64,000 nt of DNA from Scenedesmus sp. ARA3 (lineage: Eukaryota > Chlorophyta > Chlorophyceae > Sphaeropleales > Scenedesmaceae): NCBI GenBank assembly GCA_004335835.1, contig RWJK01000156.1:37064-101063 (forward strand), in the 5' to 3' direction. Below are positions 11,712 through 21,955 of the stretch, one piece after another. The position numbers and the translations under genes were made by a program. The first letter of the stretch is position 1, and every line of letters starts with the position of its first letter. Under the pieces are notes generated by a model. That model saw nothing but the letters and a program-made list of their open reading frames with translations. It was not told the origin of the DNA and did no database searches.

Positions 11712-12211
11712 ATGCTGTTGCCACAGCTGCCCAGCTTTTGGTTGGACAGGCACCATTGCGACACCTATATCGACATCTTAGCGCCATGTATCGAACGGCA
11801 TGCCCTCCACAGCAGCAGCACTCACAAGCAGCCCAGCATCACTGGCTACTGTGCCTGCGAGCAGGATTGCAGCGGACTTTGTGGCAATGTACCGGCCCCA
11901 GCAGACACAAACAACAGCAGGCACATACATGCAGAGTCGCAGCACGTCTTAGCCTCTCTGCCAGGCCATAGGGTGCTGCTGTCTGCAGCATCAACCTACT
12001 TTGCAGCCCTGCTCAGCCCAGCCTGGAATGAAGGCAGCAGCAGCAGCAGCTCATCCAGCAGCAACAGCAGCAGCGGGCAACGCATACCAATTGTGCTGTC
12101 AGATGCAGAGGATGTGCCAGCCATGGTGGCACTGCTCAAGTGTATCTACACCAGTGAGGTTAACTTGGAGCCGTCTGACCTGGCAGCAGTAACTGCCAAC
12201 CCTACCACCAC

Positions 12212-12242
<31 letters not shown>

Positions 12243-13507
12243 CTCGGCCCCCAGCAGGCAGATGAGGATCCAGCAGCCGGCTGCAGCAGCAGCTGCTGCA
12301 GCTGCTTCAGCCTGCTGCCAGCGCAGCAGAGCAACCTGCAGCAGCTCTGCTGGCAGCAGCTGACTGTGCGCGTGCTGCGCCTGGCTGACCAGTTCTCAGT
12401 GCCAGGCGTGCTGCAGGCAGCTGGAAACAGGCTCAGCTGCCTCTTCAGCTACCAGCTGAGCTGGCGTGCTGTGCTGGCGCTGCTGTGGCTGCCGGCGGCT
12501 GTCATGCAGCAGCCGCTGCTGAAGGAGCTGCGCCAGATGGCCATCAACAGGGTAACACAGGTGAGTGGGCGCAAAAAAAATTAAGATTTGCCTTTTGACC
12601 ATAGACATGTAACGGTTGCATTGAATCAACAGGGCCACACAGGTGGGCGGTGCAAGCCATCTGCTGCTGTCACGTGACGTGCTGCGCTGCACGTTTGTTA
12701 GCCGCTTCGGCTGCAGCATTTTTGTGGACCCCTTCGGCTGCAGCTCTGATCACGACATACTCGGCTGCCTCAATTGCCAACCATTGCGCTTGAACGGTTA
12801 CACGCAAACGTCACTCTCTGGCAACACCACAAACTGTACTAAAAGAGTCCATGAACAACTGCCATTATATTGCTGCTGCGCTTGCAGGACATGAAGCACC
12901 TGGACCCCTGCCTGGCCAGCCCCTTCGGCCGTGCCATCTGCTGCTGCCAAGTGATGTGCTGCGCTGCATTTCTGTGAGCCCCTTAGGCTCCGTTTGAAAC
13001 AAAACACAACACAAGTTGTCTATGAAACTGTTCATATTGGATTGTGCTGCTGCGCTTGCAGGACATGAAGCACCTGGACCCCTGCCTAGCCAGCCCCTTT
13101 GGCCGCGCCATCCTGCAGCACCTGCCGCCAGATGCACTAGCCACACTGCTCGGTAGTGATGCCCTGGCGCTGCTGTCTGAAAACACAACCCTGGCAGCAA
13201 TTGATGTGTGGCTGGCTGGGCCAGTTGCCAGCAGCCTCGCTGGATCTGGATTGGAATCCGGCACAGCTGCTGCTGCTGATGATGCTGGTGCGGCTGATAT
13301 TGAGGCAGATGCACCAGATGGTGGTGAAGGCAGCAGCAGCAGGCTTGCGGCAGCGCTGCAGCTGCTGGTGCGTCAGGTGCGGCTGCCGCTGTGCTCAGGC
13401 GCGTTCCTGGCTGCTGCTGTGTCGCAGCGGCCGTGGCTGTGCCTGGGCCTGCAGGGCTGCCATGAGCTGCCCCTGATGCAGCAGTACTACAGGTAAGAGC
13501 GGAGTGG

Positions 13508-13560
<53 letters not shown>

Positions 13561-14183
13561 GAAGTTGAAGCCTGTGTGTGTGCAGATGCATGAGTTTATC
13601 CCAGATAGTCCGGGAGCTATGCAAGCAAGACTGAGGTTTGCATGAAGGAGTGAAGTTGGCTTGTAGAGCCATCCATGCAGCATCGCTGCTGACAGCAAGT
13701 AGCTGCCATGTGTCGTCAGCCGACAGTCTGCTCTTCCTGTACACCGTCACACGCTCAACCCACCATCTGAACATCTGCTGTGCTGCTGCTGCTGCTGCTG
13801 CTTTGAAACTGCGCAGCTCCGACTCGCATGGCCGCTACGAGCTTGCAATGCAGCTGCTGCGATCCGGCCGCGGCTGCCCCTGGTCAGTCATGCTGCGCAG
13901 GGGCCTGCCTGCCACCTTCAGCAAGGCCTCCAGCACCATCTACAGCGCAGAGCATGAGGCCGGCAGCAGCAGCAGCAACATCAGCACAGACCCTGCTGGC
14001 TCCAGCAAGCCCGGCTCCAGCAAAGGCAGTGGCAGTGGGAGTGTTACAAATGGCGTCAGTGACGATGGGTTTGGAACGTATACTGGGCTGTCACGCATGC
14101 GGAGTCTGCTGGAGTGCGGGCCAGCAGGCGGCAGCAGCAGCAGCAGCAGTGCAGAAGACCTGCAGACTATGCAGCAGCAAGGC

Positions 14184-14226
<43 letters not shown>

Positions 14227-14335
14227 GAGGCATACTGCTAGAGCAGAAGGTGCTTGGTGGCTACGTGTGGAAGCTGTCTCTGGTGGCAGTGCCCTGGCAG
14301 GACTCATGCAAGGCCAGCAGCAGCAGCAGTGCACT

Positions 14336-14371
<36 letters not shown>

Positions 14372-15302
14372 TGCAGCAGCGCCATCTGGCAACCTGGCAG
14401 CAGGGGCTGCAGCACAGGTGGGACGTGACAGGCGGCTGTGCCTGTCTGTGGTGTGCCGCCCGGCATGGGCCAATGTGCTGGATGAGCACAATCCAGAGTA
14501 TGACCCGGCAGCTGTCAGCCATGACTGTGCAGCAGCAGCAGCTGCCGCAATGAAGCTGAACGAGAGCTGTGCAGGGGCATTGTGCAGTGCAGGTGCTGCT
14601 GCTGCTGCTGGTGCTGCTGGGCAACAGCAGCGGGCGGAGAGGTGTGTAACTTGTGATGCGCTGTGGACGATAGCAGGTGCTAAGACAGCTGAGGCAGTTG
14701 CAAGGCACACGCCGCTGACGCAGCAGCTGCTGCCAGCAGCACAGGCAGGGCCGCCCTGCTGCTCCTGCAGCAGCAGCACAGCAGCAGCATGTGGCTTAGC
14801 AACCACTGACCCAATGCAGGTGTGTGAGGATGCAGCAGGAGAGGCTGCAGCAAAAGCAGCCGATCTTGCCACACCTGGCAGCAGCAGCAGCTGGGCTGAA
14901 GCAGGTGCAGTGGCATCTGACAGCTGCAGTGCAGTGCAGGTGCCTGGCTTCTGCTGCAGCCAGCAGAACAGCAGCAGCAGCAGCAGCAGCAGCAGGGTGG
15001 TGCACCTTGATGTGGTGGTTGGTATCCAGTTGGTTGCAGCAGCGAGCCAGCTGCAGCTGCAGCAGCAGGTGGGGCCTGGCAGCAGCAGCAGCAGCAGCAG
15101 CCAGAGCCCTGCTGTCAGCCATGTGCCGTGCCTGCTGCTGTGGGATGCTGCTGCTGGTGCGGCTCGTGCATTGGTACCTATTGATGTGGCGGCGATTGGC
15201 AGCGGCAGCAACGTCCTCGGCTGGTGTAGGCCGCAACACGGGTCTGACCGTGCAGCTGCTGATGCTGCAGATGCAGCAGCAGCGCAGGCAGGCAGAGGTG
15301 CG

Positions 15303-15338
<36 letters not shown>

Positions 15339-15440
15339 GAGGTTGGAGTGTTGAGGGGTTGGCAGCCTGAGCTGTGGAGCGCACTGGCTCCAAATGGGGC
15401 ACTGTATTGGCACGCCAGCTTGCGCCCGCTCATGGACTGA
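11712..15440 (+). CDS. BTB/BACK-domain protein with long Ser/Ala repeats
   Basis: Exons 11712-12560, 13062-13492 and 13817-15440 give 967 residues. The BTB core is around residues 80-160: LPGHRVLLSAASTYFAALL, then PIVLSDAEDVPAMVALLKC. It is interrupted by poly-Ser. A BACK-like helical region follows (VRVLRLADQFSVPGVLQAA; ILQHLPPDALATLLGSDALA). The C-terminal 540 residues hold conserved blocks (LGGYVWKLSLVAVPW, RLCLSVVCRPAW, YWHASLRPLMD) separated by CAG-encoded Ser and Ala runs. BTB-BACK proteins typically serve as CUL3 ubiquitin-ligase adaptors; that role is inferred from family only. The start is uncertain: the first about 70 residues do not look like BTB sequence, and a candidate upstream exon lies at 11568-11635. 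The first intron carries a ghost copy of exon 2's start. Confidence 0.78.
12640..13061 (+). repeat. Tandem ghost copies around BTB exon 2 acceptor
   Basis: The exon 2 start, GACATGAAGCACCTGGACCC at 13062, occurs 174 bp upstream at 12888, also after TGCTGCTGCGCTTGCAG. The ghost copy then joins GCCATCTGCTGCTG, which itself recurs from 12656 with 277 bp spacing. Similarity extends into GTGCTGCGCTGCA and the following intron sequence. Confidence 0.88.
13509..13559 (+). repeat. (CAG)n microsatellite in BTB intron 2
   Basis: About 16 uninterrupted CAG units begin 17 nt after the exon 2 donor. Shorter CAG runs inside the coding exons (for example 14184-14223, 14338-14374, 14974-14996 and 15305-15338) are translated as Ser or Ala. 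Confidence 0.95.
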
Positions 15441-17137
15441 GTGATATGACTTGTTTTTGATCGACCATTTGACTTTGCGTCACTTTGACTCGACAGTGAT
15501 CAGCGGGAGAGGCTGCAGTGAGGCGCCCGGGGATGTGTCTTCGTGATGAGGTGTGTCACAGCGCTTGTGTCAGTCGTGTGCGTTGTGTATATTGCAGATG
15601 GTGCCTGACTTCTGTAAAGCAGAGTGCAGTGCTTGTTGATGTACTGCAAGCAGACTGTTTGTGTCATTGTGCTTGATAGGCTGCTGTGCTTGCGGTTCCG
15701 AGGCAGATAGGCACAACTGAGACACCTTCAGTATTGTGAGTATACAGTTACTTACTGAAAAATATAAAGACAGGCAGATATCCTGCCACCCGCTTTGTTA
15801 CAACATTGTCACACTGCCAGGCACTGTCAGCGGGATTTTTGCTTTGGGCTGTGTGCTGGGAGAGAGCAGCGGTGTGCGGTCTGAACCTGTTCTGTTACCA
15901 GCTGCTTGATGGGAGCGGTTTTCTAAACCATTATACTGTGGTTTATGGCTGACAGGAATGGCCTCTGATGTATGAAAGGCATTCAGTGTATCAACATGTG
16001 TGCTGCAGCCAGCTGCACAACTTGGCATCTACTATCAGTGACCAAGAGTGACACATATGGTTATACATGATGACATACATTGGTTATAACCTGTATGGTC
16101 CTGTTCTGAGTTGCTGTGCTTTTTGATATTTTGTGCTTGGTAGGTTGGGCACCACTTTTGTCCTAGCAACGGTCTTGGAGTTGCTGTGGAAAGTGTATAA
16201 CTTTGAAGCAGTATTATCTGGACATAATTTCAGAGGCTGTTGCTGCAAATGGCAGCTGCTATTTCATTGTGCTTACCAGTTATGACCCGCAGTTGGTGTG
16301 ACTGTGACTGTGCAGTCTCCATGCTGGCCATTTATTTCTCTTTGGAGGACTCCACTTCTTTGAACAGCCAGTTGCGTATGGTGTCTGTTGCTCTCCTGGC
16401 GATAGCCAGTGTGGGAGCCCAGCTGTCTTGAAAGTCACTTGTTTGAAACTCCAGCTGACAAACTGTGCATGGCTCAAAAATGTGCAACTTGAGTTAGAGA
16501 GGCCTTACAAGGTCTTAAATTGCCTGTATGTTGTGGCTCGTGTCATTGAGTGGGTCTTTGCTTGCAGATGGCATGCGCAGGTTGCCCTTCACACAAGTTG
16601 GTGTGCCACGTGATGTGCACAAGCTTCACTGCAGCTGACATTCTGCAGACTCTGCCAGCCAGCATGGCAAGCAACTTACTGCACCTATGCATCTTGTCTC
16701 TGACGCCGTGATTGATTGTAACAATTTGGTTTTCATGGTATTCTAGAGTATTGCAGGGTGCAGAGGCCACCATACTCATTATGCTGCATTATACTTGAAA
16801 TGATTGATCTGCTTGCACGTTGTACCAATTCTAAATACGCAGGTCATCATACAGGCCTGTAGGTCTCAGTCAACAGCTAGGAGGAGTGCATTTTGTGGTG
16901 ACGTCTGCAGCCATTGCGGTCATCTCCCCTTCATGCACCAAAGATGGAACATTGCACGTGCTCAACTAATTCTTGTCTGGTCTACCTGTCGTGTCGCGCC
17001 GGACAAAAGAGGAGACCAAGCGTCACTGCGTTTGAATTGGACAGTGACACGGCACGACGCAGGAACGCCTCCCTGGGCCCCTTTTGGTAATGAAGCCTTT
17101 GATCGGTTTTGCGTAGAACGTCATTTATCTCAACACG
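15441..17137. other. BTB 3' UTR and promoter region of the histone chaperone gene
   Basis: About 1.7 kb without a recognisable exon. It is more AT-rich and far poorer in CAG repeats than the flanking genes. The 3' half should contain the promoter of the gene starting at 17138. Confidence 0.55.
15613..15617 (+). promoter_or_regulatory. Candidate TGTAA polyadenylation signal of the BTB gene
   Basis: TGTAA lies 173 nt after the BTB stop codon. This is a motif match only. Confidence 0.45.
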
Positions 17138-17937
17138 ATGGCTGAGAACCTGACACAATACAAGGCGTACCCGCCACTGCTTGCCCTGCTGCAGCAGCAT
17201 GGCTTGCCAAAGGATGCCATCAGCCACGTGTCAGACGGGATAGCTCAAATCGTGGCAGAGGCGGTGCTGAATCAACAAGGGGGCCAGGCAGCAGCTGGTG
17301 CGAACAGGGATTTGCCCATATGCTGCCATGCTGTGCTGTCTGCAGGCTCTGCAAGCACGCACATGTTTCAACCCAGCAAGCAGCAGCATGTTCAGGAGAA
17401 ATTATAGACACAGTGACAAGCGTAATGCTTCAAACATGCCTGGTGCACTGCAGGGCGCATCAAGGCGCAGCAGCAGCAACAGCAACAGCAAGCAGCAGCA
17501 GTGCCAGCAGCAGCACCTGTGCGGGACCTGCAGTCTGCAGATGCCGTTCTGCAAGGCGTCAGCCTCATCATTCCAAGGTGGGTGGCAGCTGCTGCATTGT
17601 AGCAAACGCTGAGCTGTGCAACGCATATAGTGCACGTCAGGGATCATCATCCAGCAATGAATGCCAGACCAGCTACAATGAGGCAATGCGTGCAAGCGCC
17701 GTATTATCCACTGCCTCTGCTTGCTTGGTTCGTGCAAGTGCTACTGTACATAAGTGCAAGCAGCAGGGCCCTAGCCACAGCAAGCAATTCAAGCAGACTG
17801 CAATTTTCTGTCAACAGCAGTGTGCGCATGGTGAGCATAGCCATGCATAACAGGCTGGCGCTGTGTCAGCTCTACAAGTCCCTTGGCTCTCCAGTGTTGA
17901 GGGCCACAACAACACAGCATATATGCTGGTGCTGCTG

Positions 17938-17976
<39 letters not shown>

Positions 17977-18176
17977 GGCGCCGCATGGCACCTGCTGCTG
18001 CTGCTGCTGCTGCGCAGGGGCAAGTTTGACATGGCCTTCTACGCAGACTGCCTGCAGGTCACCAGCAAGCAGACCTCAACGCTCATACCCTACAGCAGCA
18101 TACAGCACGTGCTGGTGAGCAGCAGCTTGTGCATTGAGTGCGGAAGCAGCAGCAGCAGCAGCAGCGACGGCAGCAG

Positions 18177-18220
<44 letters not shown>

Positions 18221-18867
18221 GCAGCAGCAGCAGCGGCAGCGTGGCAGCAGCGCCAGCAGCAGCGGCGGCGGCGGCCCCGACAAGTGCCAGCAACAAAGGC
18301 TGCAACCGCCAGCAGCTGGTGCAGCAAAGCATGATGGCAGTCGCTGCGCATTCGCCACCCAAAGCCCTAGCTCGGAGCGCAGCGCGCTGTGCACTGCTAG
18401 CAACTTTCTGTGCTTGTGTTCTTGTGCAGTACCCCGCTGCACCAGCAAAGCAGATGGTCTGGAAGCAACAGCATCTGGTTTCCTCCTGGCTGATGCATTT
18501 CTGTGTGGCCGCATTGCTGCTGCTGCTGCTGCTGCTGCTGCAGGTGATCGATGCCATCCCCAAGCAGCCAAGCACCACCAACATAGTGCTGGTCATGAAG
18601 CCGTGAGTGCATGCCTGGCAGCAGCAGCAGCGGCGGCAGCAGCAGCGGCAGCAGTTTGCCACCCTGGCGTTGTGCAGGGAGCCAGAAGGGGGCAAATAGC
18701 AGTGTGTTCATGCACTGCAATGCCCAGCCCAGCCGCTCACATGCCTGAGAAGCATGCTGGTCTCTCTCACGCCTGGATGCAGGATGCTGAAGCAGTGTGC
18801 ATGAGTTTTTTTGCGCAGCAGCAGCACATTTCTGTGACTTTGCTGTCCGTCAGCCATGCCGATGTTG

Positions 18868-18907
<40 letters not shown>

Positions 18908-20364
18908 TGCTGCAGTGGCCACCCTGTGCAGCAAGGCAAGAACCAGCTGGACATGGTAGTGGTGCAGGTGAGGCGGCACTGTCCAATGCACACCTTGGTG
19001 ACCACGTAGCAGCAGCAGCAGCAGCAGCAGCAGCTGCTGCCTGTGGATTTGCAGCCCTCGGGCCGACTGCATTCATACCTCTGCGAATGCTTGCGCATGG
19101 ACGTGAACGGCACAACGTGCGCATGCAGAGGCAGCAGAGGCTAGGCAGCTCCTGCAATGAAGTGCTGCTACACCCACACCAACACATGTGGCGCGATCTT
19201 GCAACCGGGCAACGTGCAGCCCAGCCACCTGCTGATCCTGTCACACGTGACTCGTTATATAACCTCACCCCGATGTCATATAACTCAATCAGCTTGTCCA
19301 CTCTCAAACCCTGCAGACCAAGGACCAGCCCGAGCTCAGCCTGCCTGCCCCTGCAGCCTGCCAGGAGCTGGGTGACACACTGGCCGGCCCTGCTGCTGTG
19401 GTGCTGAGCACGCTGCTGGCCAGCTACATTGAGGACATAGGGGACAGCACCTTCCTCACCGCAGACAGCAGCGTCTTCAGCAGCAGCAGCGGTGAGTGTT
19501 GTGTTGAGCTTGAAGAATTGCGACCGGAGCGAAGTGTGTGATGGCATATCTGCCAGCGCTTGAGCACAGCAGCAGCAGGAACAAGCACAGCAATGCCAGC
19601 AGCTGGCTGTGTTGTCAGCATTTTCGGTCGTTGGCTGTCAACCTGCTGCTGAGCCAGCCGCTTGCGCCAGCACCTGCCCAGACGAGCCACCAGAGGTGGC
19701 TTTATGTTGTGCCTTCAGCTGCCAGCTGGCACAAACTGGTTGAGTATGGTATCAAAAATGCCTCCACATCCTCATGTGGCTTTCTTCCGTGCTCCGCCTG
19801 TTTTCTGGCTGACAACAAACCACACTGCCACACGCATTCAAGCAGAGGGTACTGAATCCAGTTTGTGCCTGGCTTTTCATCTTGTGCCTGTCTTACCTGT
19901 TTTTCCTATGATTCTCCGCCGCCAGGTGACCTCATGATTGCAGCCAACCACGGCGCCACCCCCGGCTGGCTGGTGCCCCTCTCAGCAGGCCTCTGCTACA
20001 TCACATGCATCCTCCTGTGTAGAGCAGTCTCCTGCTCCTGCTTCTGCCCAACTCTTGCCCACTCATTCGGCCAACAGCCCTCAACAAGTGCTGTTTCTGA
20101 CTGCCATCCACCACAGCACCTACTGCATTCTTCGTCACATCCTTGCTACCCCTTGCTGCTGCCAGGTGACCTGATGATCGCAGCCAACCGCGGCGCCACC
20201 CCCGGCTGGCTGGTGCCCCTCTCAGCAGGCCTCTGCTACATCGGCAAGCCCGGCCGCTTCCTGCCCAGCAGTGCAATCTCAAAAGTGGCCTTCCACAGGG
20301 CCGGCGGCGGCAGCAGCACCTTTGACATCACCATCAAGCCTGCAAAGGGGTTTGGCAGTGGCAG

Positions 20365-20406
<42 letters not shown>

Positions 20407-20753
20407 GAAGGTGCTGGAGCTGGGGCAGATCGATGCGGCGGAGCTGGTGAAGCTGCAGGGCTACCTGCTGGCGCAGCGGATACGGGTGAGGCGCTTGAAG
20501 GATTTTTTTGCTGAACACTGTAAATCGGCTCTTAAGCAGGGCTTAAGGGCACAAGGCTGTGTGTGTAGAGCTGCTGGGTGCGTGTGCTTCCGTAGGGACA
20601 GGCTGCCTTCACTGCAGGTGCATTTGTAGGGCTTCGTGAGGGCCTCGCAGCTGCTTCTTATGCATGTGTGCCGCTTTCAACTGTATGCCCAGCCCTTTGT
20701 GAAGAATGGGGAGGTTGAATGACTAGAAGGTAGTGCTCAACAGACGGCACGTG

Positions 20754-20792
<39 letters not shown>

Positions 20793-20900
20793 TCTGCTGC
20801 CACAGATCGGCACAGATGATGACGATGATGATGACGAGGACGATGCAGCACCGCAAGGTGCTGCTGCAGCTGCTGCTGCTGGCGCCGGCCTAGCAGCTGG

Positions 20901-20935
<35 letters not shown>

Positions 20936-21606
20936 GTGGTGGTGACGAGAGTGACGACGATGAAGAGGATGAGGACTTTGACCCAGAGGCATCATCAGGT
21001 GATGGCTGGCTGGCGGCTGTGACATGTAACATGTCACATGTTGCAGTGGCATTGTAGCCTGCATGAAAGTCATGGGCATTGAGGAGATCACGGCTGAGGG
21101 GACTGCAGCTCCGGTGGCAACGCCTGCAACGCAAACAGCTGCCTTCTATCAGAAGGCAGTGCAATTCCCTGCTCACCGTACGCATGCTGGTGTTGCTGCT
21201 GTTTGTTGCCGCTGCAGACGAGGGCGAGCAGCGGTCAAGCAAGAAGCAGCGGCTGGCTTATGCTGCTGTCGATGATGAAGAGGATGAGGATGATGATGAT
21301 GATGACGAGGGTGGTGCCTCAGGTGGGAGGTCAGCTGCTGCACAGCCGCAATGCCGTAGGTTGGCTTGCGGCAGCCAGCTTGCATGCGGTGGGCTTGGTA
21401 GGAACGGGTGCGTCCCCAGCCTTGTGTGTACGCATACACGTGTGTGTTGCTTCTTTGTGCCGTTCACACGTGTTCAGCTCAGCACGTGTTGTGGTGCAGT
21501 GAGACAGGGACAGGTGGCGCAGTCTGCAAGCACGCCGCCTGGCAGCACTCAAGCGCAGATATAATCTACGCACGCACTACACCAGTCTGCTCACACTGCC
21601 GGCTTG

Positions 21607-21648
<42 letters not shown>

Positions 21649-21749
21649 GCATGGCCCTGCCTGCAGATGATGGCGGCTCAAGCGACGACTCATCCGAGGT
21701 GTCGCTGGTTGATGAGGACGCCATGGAGCAGGACAGTGAGGACCTGTGA
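17138..21749 (+). CDS. Rtt106/SSRP1-like PH-domain histone chaperone with acidic tail
   Basis: Exons 17138-17297, 17454-17577, 18018-18114, 18544-18602, 18916-18967, 19317-19491, 20166-20485, 20806-20998, 21218-21322 and 21667-21749 give 455 residues with all phases closing. After an N-terminal helical region (MAENLTQYKAYPPLLALLQQ) and a Gln run come PH-type strands: GKFDMAFYADCLQV, TLIPYSSIQHVLV, TTNIVLVMKP, NQLDMVVVQ. A second PH-like unit (GWLVPLSAGLCYIGKPGRFL, SKVAFHRAGGGSSTFDITI) matches the Rttp106-like family also found in FACT subunit SSRP1/Pob3. Residues from about 330 are extremely Asp/Glu-rich, as in histone chaperones. It should bind H3-H4 or H2A-H2B during nucleosome assembly in the nucleus. 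Rtt106-like and Pob3-like identity cannot be separated by eye. Introns 3-5 are loaded with CTG/CAG repeats, and exon 7 and the last exon have ghost copies. Confidence 0.82.
18144..18250 (+). repeat. Imperfect (CAG)n tract in chaperone intron 3
   Basis: A run of AGC units interrupted by GACGGC, AGAAGC and AGCGGC fills much of the intron between 18115 and 18543. Other CTG/CAG tracts in the same gene are at 17939-17974, 18517-18542, 18872-18912, 19008-19035, 20365-20405, 20757-20790, 20906-20932 and 21609-21645. Most of them lie immediately before acceptors. Confidence 0.9.
19921..20002 (+). repeat. Near-perfect ghost of chaperone exon 7 start (240 bp upstream)
   Basis: The first 77 bp of exon 7, with the preceding GCCAG acceptor, is duplicated at 19921-20002 relative to 20161-20242. 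There are three visible mismatches over 82 bp. The copy lacks a donor after CTCTGCTACATC. The spacing is 240 bp and the frame from 19926 through the working exon is open, so use of the upstream acceptor would insert 80 residues in frame. Confidence 0.93.
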
Positions 21750-21830
21750 GCAGCAGCAGCAGCAGCACAGCTAGCTGCACAGCACAGCACAGCAGCAGCA
21801 GCAGCAGCAGCAGTAGCAGCAGCACACCGC

Positions 21831-21955
21831 GTGTCACTTGTGGATGAGGACGCCATGCAGCAGGACAGTGCGGACCTGTGAGCAGCAGCAGCAGCACATT
21901 GTGTCGCTGATTGACGAGGACGCCATGCACCAGGACAGCGAGGACCTGTGAGCCA
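21831..21955 (+). repeat. Two extra copies of the chaperone's terminal coding segment in the 3' UTR
   Basis: The end of the gene, encoding VSLVDEDAMEQDSEDL plus stop (21699-21749), is repeated at 21831 (VSLVDEDAMQQDSADL plus stop) and 21901 (VSLIDEDAMHQDSEDL plus stop). Both copies lie beyond the real stop and both still encode an acidic peptide with a stop at the same position. The spacings are 132 and 70 bp. Confidence 0.92.

Noticed and set aside
13509..13559. Regular short repeats considered as a CRISPR array
   Set aside because: Uninterrupted trinucleotide units with no spacers; this is nuclear eukaryotic sequence.
13638..13816. In-frame upstream extension of BTB exon 3
   Set aside because: The frame is open, but the acceptor at 13816 and phase of exon 2 exclude it; the segment is intron.
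14261..15433. 390-codon minus-strand open frame
   Set aside because: It is antisense to the CAG-rich BTB last exon; poly-Leu/Ala runs are the mirror of coding CAG repeats.
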